Numbered from the stretch's first letter, positions 25,059 through 33,823 are shown. The stretch is 64,000 nucleotides of DNA from Hyphomicrobium_A sp963726795 (GCA_963726795.1 CAVSDD010000004.1:1178001-1242000); one strand, 5' to 3'. The notes: generated by a model from the letters alone, not told the origin. Program-made: numbers and translations.

Positions 25059-26131
25059 GCCGAGAAGCCGGGCCCGAAGGCCGCCAGCAGAAAGCGGCCG
25101 CGCGCGTTGTCGCCGAACGCCTCCTTGATGACGAACAGCGCCGTCGCCGACGACATGTTCCCGTACTTGCGCAACACCTCCCAGGAGTAGCGCAACTGGT
25201 CGCGCGACAGATGCAGCGACTCTTCCGCAACCGTCAGCACCTTGCTGCCGCCGGGATGAATGAGAAAGCCGTCGAAGTCCTCGAGCGACAGGCCCTCGCG
25301 CGCGAGGAAGGGGAACAGCGCCTCGCCCAGCCGCTCGCGCATGAGCGTCGGCAGCTCCGGGCTCAGGACGACGCCGAAGCCGTCGTTCTTGATGTCCCAG
25401 CCCATGATGTGCTCGGTCTTGGACCAGAAGTATTCCCCGATCGCACGGACCTTGGCGCGGCCGCCCGCGCGACCGCGCTTCTCGCCGACGTGGCTGCGCA
25501 GTACGACACCTGCCGCACCATCGCCGAACAGGGCGGCGGCAACGAACATCGCGAGGCTCTGGTCGGCGGTGCGCATGCACAGTGTGCAGAGATCGACCGT
25601 CAGGAACAGGACGTTGGACCCGGGCCGCGCCTGCGCCATGCGGGTTGCGCGTGCCAGCCCGCCCACGCCGCCGCCGCAGCCGAGCCCGAAGATCGGCAGC
25701 CGCTCCACGTCGGGGCGAAAGCCGACGCGGTTCATCAGTCGCGCTTCCAGGCTCGGGATCGACAGCCCGGTGATCGTGTTGGTGACGACGGTATCGATGT
25801 CTTTGAGGGCGAGGCCGGACTCGGCGACGGCCTGCGTGGCGACCTGCTCGAGCAGATCCAGCGCATTGCGCTGGTAGACCTCGGTGCGCTCTTCCCAAGT
25901 CCGCGGCTGCAAGTGCCACTCCATCGGCTCGACGGAGTAGCGGTTATCGATGCCGGTGTTGGTGTAGAGCGCTTCCAGCCGCGCGAAGTGCGGGAAGAAC
26001 GTCTGCGCGCGTACCCCGGCATCGTCCTGGGTGATGATGTGCTCGGGGACCGCGGTCGCTACGGAGGCAATATCGACGCCGACCGTAGATGTACTAGCGG
26101 GCTTGCTAGCCAGCTCGACGTCTGTCGCCAT
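25034..26131 (-). CDS. Type III polyketide synthase
   Basis: A 365-residue chalcone-synthase-like ketosynthase with the catalytic triad Cys152 (GLGCGGG), His292 (LIHPGG) and Asn325 (YGNMSS). Such homodimeric enzymes extend acyl-CoA starters with malonyl-CoA to make alkylresorcinols, alkylpyrones or phloroglucinols. The starter and chain number cannot be read from the sequence. It overlaps the convergent FAD oxidoreductase gene by 25 bases. Its own ATG is preceded by AGTAGGG. Confidence 0.92.
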   Translation of the reverse strand: MATDVELASKPASTSTVGVDIASVATAVPEHIITQDDAGVRAQTFFPHFARLEALYTNTGIDNRYSVEPMEWHLQPRTWEERTEVYQRNALDLLEQVATQAVAESGLALKDIDTVVTNTITGLSIPSLEARLMNRVGFRPDVERLPIFGLGCGGGVGGLARATRMAQARPGSNVLFLTVDLCTLCMRTADQSLAMFVAAALFGDGAAGVVLRSHVGEKRGRAGGRAKVRAIGEYFWSKTEHIMGWDIKNDGFGVVLSPELPTLMRERLGEALFPFLAREGLSLEDFDGFLIHPGGSKVLTVAEESLHLSRDQLRYSWEVLRKYGNMSSATALFVIKEAFGDNARGRFLLAAFGPGFSAYFIVLEL

Positions 26132-26288
26132 GAAGCCCTACTCGAAACCGCACGCCTGCAGATGCAATGCAGCGATGGTAGAGCAGGGGCAGGCAAGGCG
26201 CCATGCCTTCCGGGGCACAGGGTGACTGTGTCGCAAACGCCGTATCAGTTTGCGGCACGCCGCGAGCGGCCAAAGGATCTGCTTCGGC

Positions 26289-26417
26289 CTACTTCGCCTC
26301 GATCTTGACGCCGGGCAGGTCGACGCGCACGCCCGCGCGCTGGCTGTCGTAATAGAGGTAGCCCAGAACGGCGACGCCGATCACGAGCAAGATGATGAGA
26401 AGGCTCTTCGCGTCCAT
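26289..26417 (-). CDS. Small single-membrane-span protein
   Basis: 42 residues, MDAKSLLIILLVIGVAVLGY followed by YYDSQRAGVRVDLPGVKIEAK: one membrane helix then a short basic tail. CAGGAG stands before the ATG. Tiny proteins of this kind with a VDLPGVKIEAK-type tail are common in Hyphomicrobiales; the function is unknown. It shares its strand with the coiled-coil membrane protein upstream. Confidence 0.7.
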   Translation of the reverse strand: MDAKSLLIILLVIGVAVLGYLYYDSQRAGVRVDLPGVKIEAK

Positions 26418-26558
26418 GACGTACTCCTGCCAGACGAGGGCTTGCAGGCGTCGAGTGCCATAACGGCGTGCCCCGGGCAAGGAGAGTCCGCTATGCGGCT
26501 TCCGGGGGCCCCGATGGCGCCCTCAAACGCTGTGGCACGCGTGCATGTGGTCCTGGCC

Positions 26559-27224
26559 TCAGTGAGGCGCCGGCGTGGTCGAAGAGGAGGCGGTCGCCGC
26601 TTCGAGTTTCTGGCGCGCCTCGGCGAGGCTCTTTTGCAGGTCGGCGATCTCGCGCTCGAGCAGCGACTTTGCGGTCGCGGCGGCGGCAGCTTCTGCGGTC
26701 AGCCGCTCCACCGTCTTGCGGCTCGTATCGGTTTCGGCGCGCGCTTTCTCGACGTCGCCTTTGAGCATGGAGATGCTCTCCTGCAGCTTCTGCAGCTGCG
26801 CGGTCGCCGCGTCGGCGCTGTCCGCCTTCACCCGCAGCCGATCGGCGTCCTGCTTGCTCGCGGTGACGCTCTGCTGCGCGGTGGTGAGCTCAGTCACCAG
26901 ATCGCTCATGCGCTTTTGCAGCTTGGCGAGCAGGCCGGATACGGCCTCTGCGTCGGAGTGCTCTTTGGCGGCGCGCGCGTTGGCCGCCGTGAGGTCGCGC
27001 TCCAAATCCTTGATGGCGGCCCGCAGCCCGGTGTTGTCGTTGGTGAGCGCCGAGGTGACGACGTCGGTCTCGCCGAGACGCTGCTCGAGGAAGCGCGCCT
27101 TGTAGCCGTAATAGGCGGCGCTCCCGGCGAGCACCACGACAATGACCCACAGCCACCACGGACCGAAATCCCGGTGTTTGACGCGGGTCAAGGCACCCAC
27201 GCGCGGATCGGGTCGCATCACCAT
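26559..27224 (-). CDS. Membrane-anchored coiled-coil protein
   Basis: 221 residues: a cytoplasmic basic start, one membrane helix (WWLWVIVVVLAGSAAYYGY, about 23-41), then a nearly continuous coiled coil to about residue 205 rich in Ala, Glu, Lys and Gln, and a Ser/Thr/Pro tail. There is no enzymatic motif. The architecture resembles the C-terminal half of the VOC fusion protein encoded 1.2 kb away, so the two may share a structural role (inference). The region upstream of it to 27481 shows no gene. Confidence 0.8.
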   Translation of the reverse strand: MVMRPDPRVGALTRVKHRDFGPWWLWVIVVVLAGSAAYYGYKARFLEQRLGETDVVTSALTNDNTGLRAAIKDLERDLTAANARAAKEHSDAEAVSGLLAKLQKRMSDLVTELTTAQQSVTASKQDADRLRVKADSADAATAQLQKLQESISMLKGDVEKARAETDTSRKTVERLTAEAAAAATAKSLLEREIADLQKSLAEARQKLEAATASSSTTPAPH

Positions 27225-27481
27225 TTTTCCGTCTCCTCCCGAAACGGCAGGCTATCGTTGTTGGCTGGCGATCATCAAGGCAAACCCGGCGGGCTTGTCC
27301 ATGGCAATGCGACGGAATTTGGCATTGTCGTTAGCGCTGGGGCATAGCAGCCACGGCGCGCGGGTGCTCGGGCTGCGCTCGGCGGCGGTGGCTGCGGTAT
27401 CGGGAGATGTCCGGGATTGGTCTTTCCCGGAGGCTGGTTCGGCGCGACAATCAGCACCTATAGATCTTGGGGAAGGAGAGA

Positions 27482-27907
27482 ATGGAGTTCTGGGCCTCGG
27501 CTGAAGTAGATCAGCCCGCTGATATGCTGGGCTGGAACAAGCTCGACGCTGCGTTCGAGCCGTTTCTCAACGCGGCGTTTGCGGCGTCGAGCCTTGCCAC
27601 GCTAGAGGTCAAGTTGCGCTATGTGCCGATTGTCATGCCCGAGAGCATGCATGCGCGCTATTGCGCGCGTTCAAAGCTGTACAAGAAGGAGCGAGCTTAC
27701 GACTGCGCACCGATCCTGAACTACGAGGTCTTCGTCGAAGGCCGGTTTGAGGATCAGCTGCGAGAATACCTGCGCGGCATCGCACTTTCCGCCCCGCATC
27801 TTGCTGGTCTCGGCGCGTCGCCGAAGCAGATCGAGGAGTTCAAAGCGATCCTAGCGTGCGCTGTCGAGCGCATCATAGCTGAGCGGCCGGATCAAACGCG
27901 CCATTGA
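27482..27907 (+). CDS. Hypothetical protein, unknown family
   Basis: A 141-residue soluble protein (MEFWASAEVDQPADMLGWN...). It shows an alternating strand region (LEVKLRYVPIVMPE), a basic RYCARSKLYKKERAYDCAPILNYEVFVEG stretch and a helical end. A strong AAGGAG lies 5 bases ahead of the ATG. I do not recognise the domain. The genes on either side are on the opposite strand and appear unrelated. Confidence 0.7.
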   Translation: MEFWASAEVDQPADMLGWNKLDAAFEPFLNAAFAASSLATLEVKLRYVPIVMPESMHARYCARSKLYKKERAYDCAPILNYEVFVEGRFEDQLREYLRGIALSAPHLAGLGASPKQIEEFKAILACAVERIIAERPDQTRH

Positions 27908-28421
27908 CCAGTAGTATCCTCGCAAGTTCGAATTGAGCTGGCTTTCGGACGTCCGCTGCCAAATGGCAGCAGAATACAGGGCAGCCAGTGAGAGGCGCGA
28001 AGTAGATCATTGGCAATGAGGTTCTCAAAATGGAATGGGTGAATAGCGGGGGTGGGCCATTGATCTGCGCCGAGGAGCACATCGCGGCGCAGTGGATGGG
28101 GGTCGTTGGACTTTCGGAGCCTAGTGCACCCCACAGAAATGACTACGAGAGGGCGTGCAGCACTCGGGAGTACCGCTCTGCGCGGGTCGGGTGCACTCTT
28201 GCGCTCCCAAAGGGCTGACGAGCATCCGGGTTCATACTCGTAACGACAGAAAAGTGGCAGTTAGAAAGGAAGTTCGATTTTATCGTTCACAGGCTAATGA
28301 CGCCTGGAATTGGAGCTGCTTTTTCGCCCTAGTACCTAACTCACGGCCCGGTCGGCCGTCCGGTAAGAGGGCCTTGCGCGACGACGACAACCGGGCGCTG
28401 ACGCGCCCGGGCTGACGGACC
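27908..28421. other. Intergenic stretch with hairpin only
   Basis: About 510 bases with lower GC than the flanking genes. Several short open frames exist but none has a ribosome site with protein-like composition. The only clear element is the hairpin at 28391-28410, placed to end the gene read from the right. Confidence 0.5.
28391..28410 (-). terminator. Hairpin after the VOC fusion gene
   Basis: CCGGGCGC-tgac-GCGCCCGG is a perfect 8-bp stem with a 4-base loop, 12 bases past the stop codon at 28422. The following tail (TTGTCGTCG) is only moderately T-rich. Confidence 0.55.
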
Positions 28422-30059
28422 CTAGAAGTCGCTCGAGAAGTTGCCCGTCTCCTTAGAGAAGTGGGGCCCCTTGTCCATGCTCCAGCTTTCCTGCGCCGTC
28501 TTCGTCTCGTTGGACTGGGTGGCGACCGGCTTGGGGCGGCGAACCGCGACCTGGGCGCGCCTGGCGTTGGCAACGTGGCGTGAGGCCTTACCGGACCGGC
28601 TCTGCGAGCCGCCGACGGAGGCAAGCTTCTTCTTCAGCTGCTCGACGTTCTCGACCGCCGCCTGTTTGAGCGTGCGCTCGTGCGCGAGGTTGTCGCGCGC
28701 CTGCTCGGCCTGACGCTCGGCCGCCTCGCGCGCCGTCTTCTCGGCTGCCACCTGCTTGCGGATTTCCTCGATCGCCTCGTCGGAGCTCTGGCGTGCGTTG
28801 TGGCTGATGAAGGTGAGGCGCGCGCGCGTCGTCTTGGTCTCACGCTCAGCCGCGGCCTGCGCGATCTGGGCGCGCGAGAGCTCGGCCTGGGCGTCGGCAG
28901 CGGCGCGTTTTGCAGCCTCCATGTCCTGGGCGAGGCGGGCGTGGTCGTCGGCGCTGCCGGACTGGGCCTTGGCGAGTGCCGCCGTTGTCTCGCGATGCGC
29001 CGCGTCCGCCTCTTGGCGCGCGGCGGCGAGCTGCTGGGTCAGGTCCCGCGTCGCCTGCTCGGCGGTATGGCGCGCCAGAGCCAGCTGGTCGCTGAGGTCC
29101 TTGGCGGTCTGTTCCGCGGCGATGCGCAGCGAGCGCTCACGCGCGGCCTCGGCCTGCGCGGTTTGCGATTTACGCTCGGCGGCGCGGCGCGTCCGGCGCT
29201 CGAACGCCAAGCGGCGGCGCGCGTCCTGGATGGCGCGCTGGAACGGCTCGCCGGCGAACTGCATGCCCTCGGGCCCAAGCGAGGCCGAAGGCGCGGCATC
29301 TGCCTCGCGCGAGCTGCGCCAGGCTTCGCCGTACACCCAGGCGATGGCCATTGCGGATGCGATGAGGCCCATCGATACGCCGGCGGTGAGGCGCTTGGGC
29401 AGCTTGCCGGCTGGGCGCTGGGCCACGTAGGGCGCGAGCGTCGTGTATTCTTGCTCGACCGCGACCAGCTCCTGGACCGGCTGGTGATGCTGCCAGGGGT
29501 CGTAGGTGCCAAAGCACCAGAGGTGGCCTTCCGGGTCGCGGCAGGTGAAGGCCTTGCCGCCGTTGGGGCGGTCCTGCAGGCCGATGACGATCTCGCAGCC
29601 GGCGGCGCGCGCGCGATTGAAATGCGTCTCGATGTCGTCGACGACGTAGTAGCAGCACTGCGTCTCGGCGCCGCCGATGTCGTCGGGCTGCTTCATGTAG
29701 CGGTCGATCTGGAAGCCGGTGACGGCGCCGACCATGATGATGGTGCTGCCGAAGGAGAGCTCGGCGTAGGAAGCGTAACCCTCTTCGTCGCGCTCGACGG
29801 TCAGCACCTCGAAGCCGAAGGCCTTCGCGAGCCAATCGATCGCGCCGTCGACATTGCGATAGCGCAGGCCCGGCGAGGAGCGTCCGCGGGCGGCGCGGAT
29901 GGCGTCGGCGCGCGATGCCTGGTCGCGGGATGATTCGGCGCGGGGCGCCTCAATGCGGGATGCCTCGACGCGGGAGTCCGCCGCGCGAGTGGCCTCAGCG
30001 CGGGTCGCTGGGCGAGATGCTCCCGGGCGGGCTGCTCCTGGGCGAGTTGCGTCGTTCAT
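28422..30059 (-). CDS. VOC (glyoxalase-like) domain fused to a membrane helix and long coiled coil
   Basis: A 545-residue chimera. Residues 1-55 are a pentad repeat R-x-x-x-S/T/A. Residues about 60-180 form a VOC/glyoxalase-like domain (LRYRNVDGAIDWLAKAFGFEV, QCCYYVVDDIETHFNRARAAG, DPEGHLWCFGTYDPW). One membrane helix follows at about 225-245 (LTAGVSMGLIASAMAIAWVYG), then about 230 residues of coiled coil rich in Ala, Glu, Arg and Gln, and a basic Ser-rich tail. VOC domains bind metals or small ligands, and this copy resembles PhnB/glyoxalase-type ones. Coupling one to a membrane-tethered coiled coil is unusual, and the function is unknown. ATG 30059 follows AAGGGGGAAGG. Confidence 0.85.
   Translation of the reverse strand: MNDATRPGAARPGASRPATRAEATRAADSRVEASRIEAPRAESSRDQASRADAIRAARGRSSPGLRYRNVDGAIDWLAKAFGFEVLTVERDEEGYASYAELSFGSTIIMVGAVTGFQIDRYMKQPDDIGGAETQCCYYVVDDIETHFNRARAAGCEIVIGLQDRPNGGKAFTCRDPEGHLWCFGTYDPWQHHQPVQELVAVEQEYTTLAPYVAQRPAGKLPKRLTAGVSMGLIASAMAIAWVYGEAWRSSREADAAPSASLGPEGMQFAGEPFQRAIQDARRRLAFERRTRRAAERKSQTAQAEAARERSLRIAAEQTAKDLSDQLALARHTAEQATRDLTQQLAAARQEADAAHRETTAALAKAQSGSADDHARLAQDMEAAKRAAADAQAELSRAQIAQAAAERETKTTRARLTFISHNARQSSDEAIEEIRKQVAAEKTAREAAERQAEQARDNLAHERTLKQAAVENVEQLKKKLASVGGSQSRSGKASRHVANARRAQVAVRRPKPVATQSNETKTAQESWSMDKGPHFSKETGNFSSDF
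29905..30055 (-). repeat. Degenerate 15-bp minisatellite coding the RxxxS pentads
   Basis: About ten imperfect 15-base units related to CGGGATGCCTCGACG on the plus strand run through the 5' end of the VOC fusion gene. On the minus strand each encodes a pentad such as RAEAT, RAADS, RVEAS, RIEAP, RAESS or RDQAS. The frame is kept because the unit is a multiple of three, so copy-number changes would lengthen or shorten the N terminus without a frameshift. Confidence 0.75.
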
Positions 30060-30563
30060 GCCTTCCCCCTTCATCGCAATACGCGAGGATTGCGATAGTA
30101 ACTAAGACGGTCGAATTGCGCCGAAAATACAGCATATGGTTAATCAGAGGATTGCCAAAATCCCAAAGCATGCGATCGGCTTCCGCGGGCGTGTTCATAG
30201 TGCACCGGTCGGGCGCGGGGATGTGCAACTTAGCGTTGAAAAACAGGTGTTTTTTGCGGGGAAGAAGCCATGCAAACCGGGCATGCCCAGCGGAAAAACG
30301 TTCATGTCTATAGGACAAACGGAGAATTTCGCGGGCCAAATGTCAGATTTTGCCCGTCGGGGTGCACCGCCTGGCTTCTTATCCGCGTGAGCAAGTTCAA
30401 TGTTTCCGGGCCCTAGCGCGCGACTCTCGCATGTGCGCAAGCAACTGTTAACGACACGCGCAATTTGGCGCGACTTTTAAGAACTTTTAATCCGGCCCGC
30501 GCGCAAGGTTCCGCGTCCCCGGCCCAACGCCGGTGGAAGCGAAACAAACTCTAGGGTGTCGTC
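30060..30563. other. Long leader region before an orphan pilin gene
   Basis: About 500 bases between the divergent VOC fusion gene and the Flp pilin gene, more AT-rich than the surroundings. It should carry both promoters. I see no convincing gene here: the open frames lack ribosome sites and have unlikely composition. No clear operator was identified. Confidence 0.45.
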
Positions 30564-30731
30564 ATGTCCAATATTGCAACTCGCTTTTTCGACGATGAAT
30601 TTGGTGCCACGGCCATCGAGTACGGACTGATAGCCGCGATCGTCGGGGTCGGTATCGTCGTCGGCCTCACCACGCTGCGCGATGGTTTGAACGACCTGTT
30701 CACCAACATTAACACCAAGCTGGCGAAGTAA
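30564..30731 (+). CDS. flp: Flp/Fap-type IVb pilin
   Basis: A 55-residue prepilin (MSNIATRFFDDEFG / ATAIEYGLIAAIV...). The prepilin peptidase site is Gly14-Ala15, followed by the hallmark Glu at +5 and Tyr at +6 (AIEYGL) and a hydrophobic assembly helix. Such pilins form Tad/Flp adhesive fibres and are cut by TadV/CpaA. No cpa or tad gene is present in this window, so the gene is separated from its assembly machine. The leader peptide is 14 residues. Confidence 0.93.
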   Translation: MSNIATRFFDDEFGATAIEYGLIAAIVGVGIVVGLTTLRDGLNDLFTNINTKLAK

Positions 30732-30891
30732 GCCGTCGCAAGCACTGTTCACGCCCGAACGCGCCTCGCACGTAAAGCAGGGGCGCGTTCGGAAGTGCCG
30801 AGATGCTCAGGGCTCGCGCTGGAACTGCGCCGGCCCCACGAATTATTAACCGCCGATCCCTACGCAAAGCTTGTGGCGACAGTAGCGTGCA

Positions 30892-31785
30892 ATGCCTGAC
30901 ATCCTCAGCCTGGTCGTCGAGAAATTTCTCGAGCTGCTTGAGATACAGATACCGATGATGATCGGGCTCGCGTGCCTTTTCACGGCGCTTGCGCTGTGGA
31001 AGAGCCAAGCGGCGAATCCGGGCAAAGTGTGGTGGCGCAATTCGGGCCTGGGTACCGACATCACCTACTCGCTCGTCCACGGCGTCATCGGCCCCTACTT
31101 CAATCGCCCTGCAATCATCTTTGTTTACGCGCTGCTCGCCTCGACGGTCATGACCGAAGCCGAGGTTATCGATTTCTTCAAGCACGGTGCCGGACCGCTG
31201 AAGGAATTGCCCTTCTGGGCGCAGTGCATCGTATATGTGGTCGTCGCCGATTTTCTCTTCTATTGGGCGCATCGCTGTTTCCACGGTGCTTCGCTGTGGC
31301 GATTTCATGCAATTCACCACTCGGCGACCGAGGTCGATTGGACCACCGAATATCGCTTTCACCCGGTCAACATGATGCTGCAGCCGGCGCCTGTAGCGGT
31401 GCTCATGCTGACACTTGGTATTTCACCCCAGGTGATGGCCTTCCTGATTCCGTTCGACGTGCTGACCGGTGGCTGGGTGCACGCTAATCTCAACTGGACC
31501 TTGGGGCCCCTGAAATATGTCGTGGCAACGCCAGTGTTTCATCGTTGGCACCACACGTCACCGCAAGAAGGCGGCAATTCGAATTTCGCTCCTACCTTCG
31601 CAATATGGGACTGGCTGTTTGGGACCTTCTATATGCCCGAAGGCCGCTACCCGCAGGAGTTCGGCGTCGACGATCACGAGTTCCCTACCGAAGGCTATCT
31701 CGCGCAACTGATTTATCCCTTCAAGACCAAGCGGCCGGAGTCCGTTTCCGTTACTACCGAGCATGCCGCCGGTCAAAGCCGCTAG
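30892..31785 (+). CDS. Sterol desaturase / fatty acid hydroxylase family membrane enzyme
   Basis: A 297-residue integral membrane di-iron enzyme with four to five membrane helices and the three histidine clusters HRCFH, HAIHH and HRWHH plus H-x(n)-H in the TEYRFHPVN region. Family members hydroxylate or desaturate sterols, fatty acids and carotenoids at the membrane surface. The substrate is not clear. The creatininase-family gene follows 16 bases later on the same strand, suggesting a two-gene unit. Confidence 0.92.
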   Translation: MPDILSLVVEKFLELLEIQIPMMIGLACLFTALALWKSQAANPGKVWWRNSGLGTDITYSLVHGVIGPYFNRPAIIFVYALLASTVMTEAEVIDFFKHGAGPLKELPFWAQCIVYVVVADFLFYWAHRCFHGASLWRFHAIHHSATEVDWTTEYRFHPVNMMLQPAPVAVLMLTLGISPQVMAFLIPFDVLTGGWVHANLNWTLGPLKYVVATPVFHRWHHTSPQEGGNSNFAPTFAIWDWLFGTFYMPEGRYPQEFGVDDHEFPTEGYLAQLIYPFKTKRPESVSVTTEHAAGQSR

Positions 31786-31801
31786 CCAGCAAGGCGAGAC
31801 C

Positions 31802-32641
31802 ATGCAGACGTCCGCCCAACCGATGCAGTGGCCGCGCACGAGATTTCTACTCGCCGGCGCGGTGGTGCTCATCGGATTCCTGATGCTGCCAGGTCACCTC
31901 TCGGCCACGCTTCCCGATGGAGTTGAGCTCAAGGACATGACCTGGGTGGAGGTCCGTAGCGCCGTTGATGCCGGGTTCACGACGGTCATCGTTCCAACCG
32001 GCGGCATCGAACAGAACGGTCCGCACATGGTACTCGGCAAGCACGATTACATCGTGAGCGAGGCCGCCCGGCGCATCGCAAAAGACGTTGGTCGCACGCT
32101 CGTCGCGCCGGTGGTCAGCTACGTTCCACAAGGCGAGTACGATCCGCCAACCGGCAATATGCGTTTTCCCGGGACTGTCGGTGTCCCCCAAGCCGTGCTG
32201 GAGGGCGTGCTCGAAGGAATTGCTCGCAGTCTCAAGGCCGGCGGCTTTAAGACGATCTGCTTCGTTGGTGACCACGGTGGCAGCCAAGCCGCGCAAGCCG
32301 CCGTTGCGAAACGTCTCTCCGCCGAATGGGTCAAAGACGGCGTCGGCGTTCATCAGATCGATCGCTACTACGACGACCAGAAACAAATTGAGCGGCTTAT
32401 GAGCGAAGGCCGCTCGCTCGATGAGATTGGTCAGCACGCCAGCATCATCGACACGTCCGAGCTGATGTCGGTCGACCCCAAGGGTGTCAATCTTGCTCGC
32501 TCGGGCAAGAAGTGGACGCTTGAGCCAACTGGCGTAGTTGGTGATCCGGGCTCAGCTGAGCCAGTGCTCGGCAGCAAGCTATTGACGATGCGCATCGATG
32601 CCGCCGTGGCCCAGATCAAGCAGATCCTCGGCCAGCACTGA
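31802..32641 (+). CDS. Creatininase-family amidohydrolase, exported
   Basis: 279 residues with an N-terminal membrane/signal segment (RTRFLLAGAVVLIGFLMLPG) and a creatininase-type domain. Metal ligands are visible in PTGGIEQNGPHMVLGKHDYI (Glu, His, Asp) and GDHGGSQ. Creatininase-fold enzymes open cyclic amides or related rings; an exported member with an adjacent sterol-desaturase-family gene has no known pathway. The ATG at 31802 follows AAGGCGAGA. Confidence 0.85.
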   Translation: MQTSAQPMQWPRTRFLLAGAVVLIGFLMLPGHLSATLPDGVELKDMTWVEVRSAVDAGFTTVIVPTGGIEQNGPHMVLGKHDYIVSEAARRIAKDVGRTLVAPVVSYVPQGEYDPPTGNMRFPGTVGVPQAVLEGVLEGIARSLKAGGFKTICFVGDHGGSQAAQAAVAKRLSAEWVKDGVGVHQIDRYYDDQKQIERLMSEGRSLDEIGQHASIIDTSELMSVDPKGVNLARSGKKWTLEPTGVVGDPGSAEPVLGSKLLTMRIDAAVAQIKQILGQH

Positions 32642-32779
32642 GCGCACTCTGGATGCTCGGACAATTTTAGGTAAGCCTGGGAGACACTTCATTTTCCTGG
32701 CGCAGTTCGCCAAGCTTCAGCTAGTCCGTAATCGATTGGCTTGCTGCGATCTGCGGCCGTCCTAAGGCGGCTTTCGCGC

Positions 32780-33718
32780 ATGAAGCTCTTATTCTCTACG
32801 ACCACGATCCATCCTCGGGACCGACTTTCCTATTGGCGAGACGAGGCAAGCAAGGTCTTCGTCGAGCATGAGTTCACGTCCGTCGGACGCGACTTCTTCG
32901 GCGAAATCAGCGCTGCTGCGCTCGGAGATATAGGAGTCGCCAGGATGATCGGCGCCCCCTGCACAGTGGCACGCACCCAGCACTGCCTCGGCAGCTCCAA
33001 CGACGACGACTTTTTGCTATGCCGGCAGAACGCGGGATCGCTGACCGTGCAGCAGGACGGGCGCCATATAGCGGCAGGACCCGGCAGCGTATTTGTGCTC
33101 GACTCGCGGCGCCCCTTCACACTTTCTGTGGTCGAAACCGCAGAGGGTGTTTTTTTCAAGGTTCCTCGCACCGAATTGGAAGCGCGCCTCGGCGACAGTT
33201 GCACGTGGACGGCCAGACTGCTTCCTGCGGCATCGGCGTCGGCGATAGCTTCTGAATTCCTGCTCAAGTCGGCGGAGTGTGCGGCGTCGATCGGACACCG
33301 CTCCGCGATGCGGATTGGCCAACAAGCACTGGACCTCGTTGCACTTGCGATGGCGCCCGGTCTTGGAGAGACCGCGCAGCTGTCGTCGCCGCGTTCGACC
33401 GCGCTGCTGCGGCTTAAGGCCATCATTGAAAGCGAGCTTCACGACCCCGCGTTGAAACCGGTCGCGGTTGCGGCGGCGGCACACATCAGCGTGCGCTACG
33501 CCAATTCGTTGCTGGCGCAGGAGGGAACTTCGCTTGAGCGCTACATCATGGCTCGCAGGCTCGACCGGAGCAGGCAAGCGCTAGAGTGCACGACAAACGT
33601 GTCGCGCACCGTCGGCGACATTGCTTACGGATTTGGCTTTTCGGATCTCTCGCATTTCTCCCGTCGTTTCAAAGAGCGGTTTGGATGCTCGCCCGGAGAA
33701 GTGCGCCCGCGAGATTAG
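32780..33718 (+). CDS. AraC-family transcription regulator
   Basis: 312 residues: an N-terminal AraC-binding-like beta domain (about 10-175, PF14525 style) and a C-terminal double helix-turn-helix (about 205-305) with AAAAHISVRYANSLL and GDIAYGFGFSDLSHFSRRFKERFGCSPGE. The second motif is the typical recognition segment. Its inducer is unknown; lying just after the desaturase/creatininase pair on the same strand it may control them (inference). Confidence 0.88.
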   Translation: MKLLFSTTTIHPRDRLSYWRDEASKVFVEHEFTSVGRDFFGEISAAALGDIGVARMIGAPCTVARTQHCLGSSNDDDFLLCRQNAGSLTVQQDGRHIAAGPGSVFVLDSRRPFTLSVVETAEGVFFKVPRTELEARLGDSCTWTARLLPAASASAIASEFLLKSAECAASIGHRSAMRIGQQALDLVALAMAPGLGETAQLSSPRSTALLRLKAIIESELHDPALKPVAVAAAAHISVRYANSLLAQEGTSLERYIMARRLDRSRQALECTTNVSRTVGDIAYGFGFSDLSHFSRRFKERFGCSPGEVRPRD

Positions 33719-33823
33719 TGCCGAGGGCAATCGCTGTTGGAGATCCAAGTTTTCCGCAGCTCGCTGGTACTGGCCAGCAACCGACAGGAATAACTCGCGT
33801 TGAATTTGCAGGTCTGGAGAGGC

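Noticed and set aside
23808..25919. A 700-codon minus-strand frame opposite the FAD oxidoreductase
   Set aside because: The flavoprotein and PKS frames hold all known motifs; this one is a GC-driven shadow.
29905..30055. Regular short repeats as a possible CRISPR array
   Set aside because: The units are contiguous 15-base coding repeats without spacers and no cas gene is near.
29995..30339. Minus-strand frame of 114 codons upstream of the VOC fusion gene
   Set aside because: No ribosome site, overlaps the start of the VOC gene in another frame and has no recognisable feature.
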